Shown here: piece after piece, positions 1 to 5,794 of the stretch
Layout of the letters: every line of letters begins with the position of its first letter
Numbering within the stretch: position 1 is the stretch's first letter
Assembly (NCBI GenBank): GCA_016178125.1
Contig: JACOTV010000063.1
Span: forward strand, 1 to 8,474
Source: Candidatus Microgenomates bacterium
GTDB lineage: Bacteria; Patescibacteriota; Microgenomatia; UBA1406; GWC2-37-13
Reading direction: 5' to 3'
DNA: 8,474 nt
Position numbers and translations under genes: made by a program
The notes under the pieces: model-generated
Seen by the model: the letters and a program-made list of their open reading frames with translations, nothing else
Told to the model about the DNA's origin: nothing
Databases searched by the model: none

Positions 1-84
1 TTGTTCATGCACTTTGATAGGCTGCTCTTCGTAGGAATCGAGCATGGAGCTCACGTCGAGCATATCGTCTTTTTGATCGGACAT
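1..84 (-). CDS. N-terminus of an unidentified protein, cut by the window edge
   Basis: Twenty-eight codons are visible, starting at the ATG at 84-82 and running off the left edge. The N-terminus begins MSDQKDDMLDV and is acidic and hydrophilic, with no signal peptide or membrane segment. I do not recognise the family, and this much sequence is not enough to assign one. The reading frame is open to the edge and the start lies next to an AT-rich upstream region. A possible -10 (TAATAC on the minus strand, 103-98) lies 13 bases before the ATG, a looser spacing than at the other genes here. It is transcribed divergently from the membrane protein at 465. Confidence 0.6.
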   Translation of the reverse strand, partial: MSDQKDDMLDVSSMLDSYEEQPIKVHEQ

Positions 85-464
85 ATTTTATGAAGCTGTA
101 TTAATAATAAGCTAACTACAAATGTAAATTAACGGAATCTGTTTACGGAATTTAGAGGGTGTCTATAAAGCTAATACTCTAATTTTAGAATGCGGTAGGC
201 TAAAAAATGATCCCCGCCAGCAGAGCAACAAAATAAAACTTTTCCTTTAAAAAGGAACGGGGAAACAAAGGTTCTTAGCCTGGGCTAAGACTCACGCTGT
301 CTCATTCTCGCCTTTTTGAGGCGGGTTACCCTTATATATGAAAACGTAAAGAAAAAGTTTTCAATTTGCTTATCTCGCCAGGAGGATCAAAAGCAAGTAT
401 ACAAGCCCTATTTTCTGTTGTCAAGGCTTTTAATCTGCGCGTTGAGGCGCTACAATGGCCGTAC
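85..464. other. Intergenic region with a cluster of inverted repeats
   Basis: No convincing gene lies in these 380 bases. The left part (85-205) is AT-rich. Between about 212 and 331 there are three clear inverted repeats: TTCCTTT at 242-248 with AAAGGAA at 251-257; TCTTAGCC at 273-280 with GGCTAAGA at 283-290; and CGCCT at 309-313 with AGGCG at 319-323. GGGTTACCC at 323-331 is a short palindrome. CCCGCC at 213-218 could also close the whole block by pairing with GGCGGG at 320-325. This could be a structured leader of the minus-strand gene, a small RNA, or a set of DNA-level palindromes. I see no match to tRNA, tmRNA, SRP RNA or RNase P signatures. Confidence 0.4.
451..456 (+). promoter_or_regulatory. 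-10 box for the membrane protein at 465
   Basis: TACAAT lies 8 bases before the ATG at 465, the geometry seen at the other unit-first genes here. A weak -35 (TTTTAA, 428-433) sits 17 bases upstream. It supports the start at 465 over the in-frame TTG at 366. Confidence 0.5.
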
Positions 465-929
465 ATGAGAAGTCGCGGACCATATATTGCAATCACCGTT
501 CTTATCGCGATTGCTGTATTTATGGGAGGAGTTCGGTATGGGCAGCGAATCGAGCAGCTAAATAAGAAGATTACCTACCTCATTAGCCTCACTCCACGAC
601 CCCCTTCACCGAGTCCCTTGCCCACTCCTCTGTCGGTTACGTATAAAACATATGCCAATAAACAATGCCCCGTCAGTTTTTTGTATCCCTCGTACCTAAA
701 AAAAACCAAAGAAACGTCAATGTCGGCTCAATTTGATCTTGACGACGTTCCCCAACTCGCGTTCTCATGTGAACTGAAAAAGCCTGCGTTTACCGATTTT
801 ACTAAAGAAGTCGTGGCTACTGAGGCCGCTAAACTAAACGTGGCCACTGGTCGCAAAATATATTTTAAGCTCAACCCCGATTTGCTGCCACTTCTTGAAT
901 CTTCGATCGAATATAAAACCGTCAAGTAA
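465..929 (+). CDS. Single-pass membrane protein with proline-rich linker, function unknown
   Basis: This is a 154-residue protein. Its order is a short basic N-terminus, one hydrophobic segment at about residues 6-22, a short charged stretch, a Pro/Ser/Thr linker at about 43-57 (PRPPSPSPLPTPLS), and then a polar domain with two cysteines (in QCPVSF and FSCELKK). The architecture suggests an N-terminal anchor with the domain outside the cytoplasm, where the cysteines could form a disulphide. There is no lipobox. I chose the ATG at 465 because the hydrophobic segment follows directly and a TACAAT box precedes it. The reading frame stays open upstream to a TTG at 366, but that extension looks unlike a natural N-terminus. 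The gene ends one base short of the folA stop on the opposite strand. I associate this layout with short surface proteins of Microgenomates, from memory only. Confidence 0.65.
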   Translation: MRSRGPYIAITVLIAIAVFMGGVRYGQRIEQLNKKITYLISLTPRPPSPSPLPTPLSVTYKTYANKQCPVSFLYPSYLKKTKETSMSAQFDLDDVPQLAFSCELKKPAFTDFTKEVVATEAAKLNVATGRKIYFKLNPDLLPLLESSIEYKTVK

Positions 930-930
930 G

Positions 931-1410
931 TTATTTCTCGAGTGTTTCGTAATGAAAGCTGAAGCTCCCCGATTGTATTTGTTCGCCTTTCTGCACAACA
1001 TTGGTGAACGCTGAGTAATCGGGGAAGAACGCATCGGCGTCGAACGTGCCCTCAACGATGGTGAGGTACAGGCGTTCAATGCGGGGAAGTGCCATGGTAT
1101 AGATTTCGGCGCCGCCGATGACAAATATCTCGGCGGCGCCCGCTGCCGCCTGCGCCTGGGCGATTGCCGCATCGATTGTTTGCACGGCGATCGCACCTGT
1201 AGGCAGAAAATGACTATTTCTCGAGATAACAATGTTTGTGCGGCCAGGAAGTGCTTTCCCAATAGAGTCCCACGTTTTGCGACCCATGATTACCGGGTGG
1301 CCGGCGGTTACTTCGCGAAACCGTTTCATGTCTTCGGGTATATCCCAAAGGAGCTTGTTGTCTTTCCCAAGTTCTCGATTGGTACCGATTGCGGCAATAG
1401 CGTTTATCAT
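931..1410 (-). CDS. folA: Dihydrofolate reductase
   Basis: A complete 159-residue DHFR, matching the usual length of about 160. It reduces dihydrofolate to tetrahydrofolate with NADPH in the cytoplasm, restoring the cofactor that thymidylate synthase oxidises. Visible motifs are the N-terminal strand MINAIAAIG, Trp22 and the substrate-binding acid Asp27 in WDIPEDMKRF (same positions as in E. coli DHFR), the cofactor-binding segment HPVIMGRKTWDSI at 38-50, LPGRTNIVISR at 54-64, and the IGGAEIY motif. Its ATG overlaps the thyA stop by 4 bases (ATGA, 1407-1410), so translation is probably coupled. An AAGGAG site also lies 13 bases upstream. It is the last gene of the operon and nearly touches the stop of the convergent membrane protein gene; no terminator is evident. 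Confidence 0.96.
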   Translation of the reverse strand: MINAIAAIGTNRELGKDNKLLWDIPEDMKRFREVTAGHPVIMGRKTWDSIGKALPGRTNIVISRNSHFLPTGAIAVQTIDAAIAQAQAAAGAAEIFVIGGAEIYTMALPRIERLYLTIVEGTFDADAFFPDYSAFTNVVQKGEQIQSGSFSFHYETLEK

Positions 1411-2357
1411 GTTTTTTTATCGTCTCCTTCGTAAAACCCACCGGCAACGGTTAACTCTGCCTTAATCGGAGGCCATGGATTGTAGTCTTCAAGCGTCACG
1501 TCGTCGGTCTTAAAGTCATCAAGATTCCTAACTGAAGGATTGATCAAAATTTTAGGGAAGGGACGTGGCTCTCGGGCAATCTGTTCCTTCGCCTGTTCGA
1601 TATGGTTTTCATATATATGGACATCGCCAAATGTGTGTACAAACTCCCCCGGTTCACGGCCTAAGAGCTGGGCAACGATTACGGTCAATAGTGCGTAGCT
1701 TGCTATGTTAAAGGGCACCCCAAGGAAAATATCGGCACTGCGTTGGTAGAGCTGCATACACACCTTTCCGTTTTTGATATTGAGCTGATACATGTTGTGA
1801 CATATGGGGAACCGCACGCCTTTGCCCGAAGGTGCCATGGTGTACAGATATTCCGGATTCCACGAAGTAACGAGCGTGTTATGCGCGCTCGGATCGTCTT
1901 TTAATTCCTTAATCGCCCACGCAAGCTGATCAATTTCGGATCCGTCTGAGGCCGGCCATCGACGCCATAGTTCGCCGTAGATATGCTTAAGGTCACCCCA
2001 TTTTTCGGCGAATTTTGCGTCTTCTTTAATCTTTGTGATGAATTCGTCCTTTGTCAGGTCGTCGTGGGATTCCTTGTAGATTTTGTACGGATAGTCGTCC
2101 CATATATGTACATTATTGTCGACTAAGTATTTGATGTTTGATTGGCCAGACATGAACCAGAACAATTCATGCAAAACACCTTTCCAATAGACACGTTTCG
2201 TGGTCAAAAGTGGGAACCCTTCAGAAAGATCAAATCGAATTTGACGGCCAAATACGCTGTAGGTTTTCACCTTTGTTCCGCGATCAGTCTGCTCGTCGCC
2301 ATTTTCGAGAATATCTTTGACGAGGTCAAGGTATTGGTATTCTGGATGGTTTTTCAT
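1407..2357 (-). CDS. thyA: Thymidylate synthase (folate-dependent, ThyA type)
   Basis: A complete 316-residue ThyA. It methylates dUMP to dTMP using 5,10-methylene-tetrahydrofolate and releases dihydrofolate. Visible motifs are the N-terminal phosphate-binding Arg in DRGTKVKTYSVFGRQIRF, GFPLLTTKRVYWKGVLHELFWF at about 47-68, the catalytic Cys186 in FPICHNMYQ, the strongly conserved block QRSADIFLGVPFNIASYALL at 205-224, and FGDVHIYENH near 243-252. It is longer than the 264-residue E. coli enzyme because of an insertion at about 90-125, as in the Lactobacillus casei form. Its start overlaps the stop of the upstream dcd-like gene (2354-2357) and its stop overlaps the folA start, each by 4 bases. 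These overlaps give a tight dTMP-synthesis operon. Confidence 0.97.
   Translation of the reverse strand: MKNHPEYQYLDLVKDILENGDEQTDRGTKVKTYSVFGRQIRFDLSEGFPLLTTKRVYWKGVLHELFWFMSGQSNIKYLVDNNVHIWDDYPYKIYKESHDDLTKDEFITKIKEDAKFAEKWGDLKHIYGELWRRWPASDGSEIDQLAWAIKELKDDPSAHNTLVTSWNPEYLYTMAPSGKGVRFPICHNMYQLNIKNGKVCMQLYQRSADIFLGVPFNIASYALLTVIVAQLLGREPGEFVHTFGDVHIYENHIEQAKEQIAREPRPFPKILINPSVRNLDDFKTDDVTLEDYNPWPPIKAELTVAGGFYEGDDKKT
1424..1429 (-). promoter_or_regulatory. Shine-Dalgarno site for folA
   Basis: On the minus strand AAGGAG lies 13 bases before the folA ATG, inside the end of thyA. The spacing is long but the match is exact. It contrasts with the unit-first genes here, which lack such a site. 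Confidence 0.6.
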
Positions 2358-2893
2358 ACTTGTTTCTCCTTCTTAGTTGCCGTAACACGGCCCCCCTGCC
2401 ATTGACCACGATACATGTTCCCTTCACCCAATACTTCGTGAAATTGAATATGCACAAATCGGGCACCCATTTCGATGGTAACAGGAACAGGGCCGGCGTT
2501 GTGCAGGCCGAACGTGAGACCACCACAGTAGCCAGGCGGCACGTTCCCCGTGCGCAAAACAAGACCTGAACGGTATGTCGTTGACCGGGGAGTGATGGAC
2601 GCGGTGAGATTATTTGGCATATTTACATCTTCTATTGTTTTGGTTAAAAAGAAGTCACCGGGGAGAATAGTGACCTTGTTGGTTTTCCCTTCTTCATACT
2701 TTTGAACCAATTCTATGTCGGCGGTTTTGCGCTCAGTGACGCCTAAAAATGATTCCCCCGATATCTTGTATATTTCACCCAATCGAAGGTCAAATCCTGC
2801 ACCTTCGGGATTGGTGAGCTCACGCTCGCTTAGGTTCGTAACCAACTTTATATTTTTTACCAGTTCCAGCAGTTTTTTCGGTCCAATTACCAT
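2354..2893 (-). CDS. dUTPase / dCTP deaminase superfamily protein, probable dUTP-to-dUMP step, altered active site
   Basis: A 179-residue protein of the trimeric dUTPase/dCTP-deaminase fold (the Dcd/Dut family). Family marks are GAGFDLRLG at 31-39, PGDFFLTKT at 78-86, PRSTTYRSGLVLRTG at 102-116, and GYCGGLTFGLHN at 121-132. The C-terminal YRGQWQGGRV at 161-170 should close over the nucleotide. In E. coli Dcd the catalytic Glu138 follows GxxxLE; here that position is Gly129 (LTFG). The Asp of canonical dUTPases (IDPGY or WVDPGW) is Pro119 or Pro120 (NVPPGY). It is therefore probably not a standard dCTP deaminase. Operon position before thyA suggests it supplies dUMP. I start it at ATG 2893 because a TATAAT ends 7 bases upstream; ATG 2902, which overlaps that box, is the alternative. 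Its stop overlaps the thyA start by 4 bases. Confidence 0.8.
   Translation of the reverse strand: MVIGPKKLLELVKNIKLVTNLSERELTNPEGAGFDLRLGEIYKISGESFLGVTERKTADIELVQKYEEGKTNKVTILPGDFFLTKTIEDVNMPNNLTASITPRSTTYRSGLVLRTGNVPPGYCGGLTFGLHNAGPVPVTIEMGARFVHIQFHEVLGEGNMYRGQWQGGRVTATKKEKQV
2366..2371 (-). promoter_or_regulatory. Shine-Dalgarno site for thyA
   Basis: On the minus strand AAGGAG lies 8 bases before the thyA ATG, within the last codons of the upstream dcd-like gene. This is near-ideal spacing and fits an operon-internal start. Confidence 0.7.
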
Positions 2894-2900
2894 AAGATGC

Positions 2901-2929
2901 ATTATAACGAAACTTACTTCCTCTTCCAA
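2901..2929 (-). promoter_or_regulatory. Promoter of the dcd-like/thyA/folA operon
   Basis: On the minus strand TTGGAA (2929-2924), a 17-base spacer and a perfect TATAAT (2906-2901) end 7 bases before the ATG at 2893. This predicts transcription starting at or next to the start codon. The -35 lies inside the last codons of the HD gene. Confidence 0.7.
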
Positions 2930-3362
2930 TCCCCTGCGTTGAAGCGGTTGCGACCTGATAAATGCCAATTGTGTGGGTTTGAATCTTGAAGTTCAAGCCA
3001 CATCGCACGGGCAGTCTTGGTGAAAAACTTATTATGTACAGCTTGCTTACGAATTTTTTGGAATCCGGTCCGAAGGCGTTTATCGATTGGAAGTTCGTTG
3101 AGCTCTAAGTCTGCATCCAAATTATCGGCATCCTTTACAATCTGTGCTTCTATCGTTTTGTCGCCATCTTCATGATTTTGTCGGTTGTAGTTACATTCTC
3201 ATGTTTGGCGATCATGAGCGCGATCCAAACGACCCGGTAGATGTGTTCGGAAACGTTTGCGACGTCGCTTCGGACAAACTGTGTCCACGTGCGTACTAGA
3301 TGGCGCAAACTGCCGATTTCGTAGAGAAAATCGAGGTCTTTAGTAAATTTTTTAGCTGCCAT
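2914..3362 (-). pseudogene. HD-domain nucleotidase (YfbR-like, HD_3 type) with internal deletion and frameshift
   Basis: Two reading frames make up one family. Frame one (ATG 3362 to about 3162) encodes the N-terminal half, with GSLRHLVRTWTQF at about 17-29 and DVANVSEH at 33-40, where His40 is the first metal ligand. The second frame, from about 3162 to the TAA at 2916-2914, encodes IVKDADNLDADLEL and the typical ending SNPHNWHLSGRNRFNAGDW. Between them the family normally has the HD pair and the following helices. Here KIMKMA is joined almost directly to DKTIEAQIVKDAD, about 55 residues are missing and the frame changes, so frame one ends after three foreign codons. The metal-binding HD itself is absent. 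Intact relatives dephosphorylate deoxynucleoside 5'-monophosphates, fitting the dTMP operon 20 bases downstream. It is either a decayed gene or an assembly fault. Confidence 0.82.
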
Positions 3363-3372
3363 GGTGGAAGGG

Positions 3373-3378
3373 ATTGTA
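3373..3378 (-). promoter_or_regulatory. -10 box of the HD-domain gene
   Basis: On the minus strand TACAAT lies 10 bases before the ATG at 3362. It is one arm of an inverted pair, ATTGTA-C-TACAAT, whose other arm serves the glycosyltransferase. No clear -35 is visible. Confidence 0.5.
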
Positions 3379-3379
3379 C

Positions 3380-3385
3380 TACAAT
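3380..3385 (+). promoter_or_regulatory. -10 box of the glycosyltransferase gene
   Basis: TACAAT lies 7 bases before the ATG at 3393, one base away from the opposing -10 box of the HD gene. No good -35 is visible. It supports the start at 3393 rather than the in-frame ATG at 3300. Confidence 0.55.
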
Positions 3386-3392
3386 AAAACCC

Positions 3393-4421
3393 ATGAGTGT
3401 AGTTATATATGATCCCACGGCGGCCGATGCCGTGAGTGCGGCGCGCGGCATCGGCCGCTACATGCAACTTCTTAAGGAAAATCTCCCCGATGCTACCTTC
3501 ACCGGCACGTTAGACCATGTGTCCAAGAATGATACGTTTCTCATGCCGTTTCTTAATTTCACCCAGCCACCCTTTGTGACTAAGCGTCTTGCCAAAAAAC
3601 AGGTTGCGATAATCCATGACCTGATTCGCTTAAAATACCTGTCTGACTTCCCCATCGGCCTAAGGGGAAAGCTAAACGTTTTCCGCATGAAGCAAACACT
3701 GAAGCTCTACGATATAATCGTGACCGATTCAGAGGCGAGTAAAGCCGATATCGTGAAGATATTGAATGTTCCTGCCTCAAAGATCCGGATCGTCTACCCT
3801 TGCCTTCCGTCCTCCCTTTACACCCTTGGAAAACAACCAGCCCTCCGGGCACCCCTCTTGAAAGAGGGGAAGTTACCAGACAAGGACACTCCGTATTTCA
3901 TCTATGTCGGTGATGCGACTGCTAATAAAAACTTAGTCCGCACAGCACGCTCAGTTCAGGCAGCAAATGCTACCTGTGTTTTTGTGGGGAAAGTATTTGT
4001 ACAATCGGGCCATTCTGGCAACCCATGGAACAAAGAATTGAACGAGTTTATGGAGCTGGTCCGCGAAAATGAGCGATTCGTGTTCCCCGGCTTTGTGCCT
4101 GATGAGGAGCTGGTGTCACTTTACAAGAATGCCGTCGCGAATATACTCCTTTCGCACGACGAAGGCTTTGGGTTTTCGTTTCTAGAAGCCGCAAACTGCA
4201 AAACGCCTTCGCTTTTGGCCGATGCCCCCATATTCCACGAAACTGCGGTGGACGCAGCTCTTTTTGCAAATCCCACCAACATCGAGGAGATAGCCACAAC
4301 TATGAAGCTTCTGCTTTCTGAAAAAAAGCTCCGGAATGAACTCGCAGCCAAGGCGTTTGAACGCAGCAAATTCTTCAGTGCCGAGAAATTCAAGAAGGAA
4401 TGGGAAGAAGCATTATCGTAG
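3393..4421 (+). CDS. Glycosyltransferase, GT4-like (group 1 family)
   Basis: A 342-residue protein with the two-domain layout of GT-B enzymes that move sugar from a nucleotide-sugar donor. The N-terminal acceptor domain includes AIIHDLIRL at about 72-80 and VTDSEASK at 110-117. The C-terminal donor domain includes YVGDATANKNL at 171-181, FPGFVPDEELVSLY at 231-244, and the donor-binding EGFGFSFLE at 257-265, which fits the E-x7-E motif of the family. There is no membrane segment. The acceptor and product cannot be told; cell-envelope or extracellular polysaccharide is the usual role. Residues about 150-165 hold an odd ALRAPLLKEGKL stretch encoded by a perfect palindrome. The start at 3393 is set by the TACAAT box and by the clean N-terminus MSVVIYDP. 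The 3' end overlaps the tatD stop on the other strand by 9 bases. Confidence 0.88.
   Translation: MSVVIYDPTAADAVSAARGIGRYMQLLKENLPDATFTGTLDHVSKNDTFLMPFLNFTQPPFVTKRLAKKQVAIIHDLIRLKYLSDFPIGLRGKLNVFRMKQTLKLYDIIVTDSEASKADIVKILNVPASKIRIVYPCLPSSLYTLGKQPALRAPLLKEGKLPDKDTPYFIYVGDATANKNLVRTARSVQAANATCVFVGKVFVQSGHSGNPWNKELNEFMELVRENERFVFPGFVPDEELVSLYKNAVANILLSHDEGFGFSFLEAANCKTPSLLADAPIFHETAVDAALFANPTNIEEIATTMKLLLSEKKLRNELAAKAFERSKFFSAEKFKKEWEEALS
3852..3869 (+). repeat. Perfect palindrome inside the glycosyltransferase gene
   Basis: CCCCTCTTGAAAGAGGGG is an 8-base inverted repeat with a 2-base centre, read through in frame as the core of APLLKEGKL. It falls in the linker between the two GT-B domains, where extra residues are tolerated. 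It resembles short dispersed palindromic elements, but only one copy is in this window. Confidence 0.5.
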
Positions 4422-5249
4422 CTGGAACAACTCGATGCCATTTTCAAAAGTGATCTTTTTGACTTCATCGACATCGTATCCCTTAAGCTGCGCGACACGC
4501 TGGGCAATAAGCGGTAAATGCGCCGGCACATTTGGGCCACGCGTGTCGCGCGGCATTGAACGGTAGGGTTCGGGAATTAGAAACGGGGCATCGGTTTCGA
4601 GGACCAACATTTCGATAGGGACTTCCTTGATAAATTCCTGCTTTTTACGATCGTACGTTACGTCACCATCAACTCCAATAAAAAGGTTATTCTTTTGGGC
4701 AAAGCGCAATAAATCACGGTCTGGCTCGCAGCAATGAATGACGCTTTTTCGCGCGAGTGATGCATCCCACACTTCGGCCAAGACACGAAGAATATCTTCC
4801 TTTGCTTCACGATGATGGATGATCAGGCTCTTTTTGTGCTTCAGCGCAAGCTTCATGTGATCAGCAAATATCGTGCATTGTGCCTTCACAAATTCTTCAG
4901 TGATGTTGTAATTTTCGTGCCTGGTTTTGGTGTAATAATGCCTGTCGAGTCCGACTTCGCCGACGGCCACTACACAGGGCTCCTTGAGGAGCTCTTCGAT
5001 TTCAACGATATCGTTTTTATCGGCCTCCTCACCTTTTTGCTGAGACTCAAACACATGGTGGGGGTGAATGCCGACTGCCGCGTAGACCTGTTTGTGGGAT
5101 TTGGCAACTGTGACTGCTTTTTGAGAGGTGGGCAGATCGGTCCCGGGGACAACAATGTGAGTCACACCCGCCTCACGAGCGTTGTCGACGATTTCGTCAA
5201 CGCGTCCGTCAAACGCCTGAAAGTTAAGGTGGCAGTGCGTATCAAACAT
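4413..5249 (-). CDS. tatD: TatD-family metal-dependent hydrolase / deoxyribonuclease
   Basis: A complete 278-residue TatD-family protein with the amidohydrolase TIM-barrel fold. Family members are metal-dependent nucleases (3'-5' exonuclease activity in E. coli TatD). All expected metal ligands are visible: His5 and His7 in DTHCHLNF, Glu98 in GEVGLD, His145 in IIHHREA, His172 in VIHCCEP, and Asp220 in LETDAPFL. VGIHPHHV near residues 59-66 and RGPNVPAHL near 237-245 are also typical. Three in-frame ATGs exist (5273, 5258, 5249). I chose 5249 because family members begin with MxDTHCH and an extended -10 (TGATACAAT) ends 7 bases before it. The ATG at 5258 overlaps that box. The gene faces the glycosyltransferase tail to tail and diverges from the membrane protein at 5303. 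Confidence 0.93.
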   Translation of the reverse strand: MFDTHCHLNFQAFDGRVDEIVDNAREAGVTHIVVPGTDLPTSQKAVTVAKSHKQVYAAVGIHPHHVFESQQKGEEADKNDIVEIEELLKEPCVVAVGEVGLDRHYYTKTRHENYNITEEFVKAQCTIFADHMKLALKHKKSLIIHHREAKEDILRVLAEVWDASLARKSVIHCCEPDRDLLRFAQKNNLFIGVDGDVTYDRKKQEFIKEVPIEMLVLETDAPFLIPEPYRSMPRDTRGPNVPAHLPLIAQRVAQLKGYDVDEVKKITFENGIELFQLR

Positions 5250-5256
5250 GGAATCC

Positions 5257-5265
5257 ATTGTATCA
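5257..5265 (-). promoter_or_regulatory. Extended -10 promoter of tatD
   Basis: On the minus strand TGATACAAT (TG, one base, TACAAT at 5262-5257) lies 7 bases before the ATG at 5249. No matching -35 is visible, which the TG extension could offset. Confidence 0.6.
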
Positions 5266-5266
5266 C

Positions 5267-5295
5267 TTGACAACGTATGTTAGGTAGACTAGGAT
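5267..5295 (+). promoter_or_regulatory. Promoter of the membrane protein at 5303
   Basis: A perfect -35, TTGACA (5267-5272), is followed by a 17-base spacer and TAGGAT (5290-5295, 4 of 6 consensus), then exactly 7 bases to the ATG. GATACT at 5293-5298 is an alternative -10. It stands back to back with the tatD promoter. Confidence 0.6.
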
Positions 5296-5302
5296 ACTTC
5301 TA

Positions 5303-5764
5303 ATGGCAACTTCAAATAAAGATCTTAACGCTTCTCTTGGCTCACTAGAAAAAACCCTAAAAGTATATTTTGTAGACAAAGCACCATTTCAGATTCCCAC
5401 AGGAGGTAAAGAATTCATCGTACAGTATGGTCCATGGATCACTCTGGTCTTGTTAATCCTTGCCCTGCCCGTAATTTTCGCAGCACTCGGATTAACCGCA
5501 TTCCTGAGCCCCTTTGCCGCAATGGGCGGACAACGAGCAAGCATTAATTTCTTAAGCATAATTCTAAGCGTTATCGCCCTTATTCTCGAGGCCATGGCGC
5601 TCCCCGGTTTGTTTCGCCGCAGTAAGTCAGGCTGGAATTTATTGTTCTATTCGTCGATCGTTTCGGCAATCGATAATCTGGTCAACTTCCACCTTGGCGG
5701 CCTCATAATTGGCCTGCTGATCGGTTGGTACATCCTCTTCCAGGTCCGCAGTTACTACAAGTAA
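5303..5764 (+). CDS. Small multi-pass membrane protein, function unknown
   Basis: A 153-residue protein with a hydrophilic N-terminal stretch of about 42 residues and then three to four hydrophobic segments at about 45-70, 80-103, 112-126 and 131-148. Between them is a basic loop, FRRSKSGW, at 104-111. The C-terminus, FQVRSYYK, is short and basic. There is no signal peptide or catalytic motif. I recall similar proteins as widely conserved in CPR genomes without a known role; this is memory, not a search. A near-consensus promoter places transcription start at or just before its ATG. It is followed after 30 bases by tgt, which has its own promoter, so the two need not be co-transcribed. Confidence 0.8.
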   Translation: MATSNKDLNASLGSLEKTLKVYFVDKAPFQIPTGGKEFIVQYGPWITLVLLILALPVIFAALGLTAFLSPFAAMGGQRASINFLSIILSVIALILEAMALPGLFRRSKSGWNLLFYSSIVSAIDNLVNFHLGGLIIGLLIGWYILFQVRSYYK

Positions 5765-5780
5765 CACCGCTTCTTCGTCC

Positions 5781-5789
5781 TGATATAAT
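5781..5789 (+). promoter_or_regulatory. Extended -10 promoter of tgt
   Basis: TGATATAAT combines a TG extension with a perfect TATAAT (5784-5789), 5 bases before the ATG at 5795. The -35 region is weak. Confidence 0.7.
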
Positions 5790-5794
5790 TACTC

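Noticed and set aside
207..236. Nine-codon reading frame starting ATG and ending TAA just before the hairpin at 242, a possible leader peptide
   Set aside because: No ribosome binding site or good -10 box is in front of it, there is no codon bias suggesting attenuation, and the downstream gene is over 200 bases away.
205..331. A known structured RNA (tRNA, tmRNA, SRP RNA, RNase P)
   Set aside because: None of the conserved sequence signatures of these RNAs appears on either strand; only generic hairpins do.
366..464. Upstream extension of the membrane protein from a TTG at 366, with an AGGAGG at 380-385
   Set aside because: The AGGAGG lies after the TTG and has no start codon at a suitable distance. 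The extension has no sign of selection, and the ATG at 465 has the promoter geometry of the other genes.
834..1262. A 142-codon open frame on the minus strand overlapping folA and the 465 gene
   Set aside because: It lies within folA in another frame. Its composition is that of a shadow frame, and folA is unmistakable.
2914..3120. A separate 68-residue protein
   Set aside because: Its sequence is the C-terminal end of the HD-domain family, and the family match continues upstream of its ATG to the junction near 3162. It is a gene fragment.
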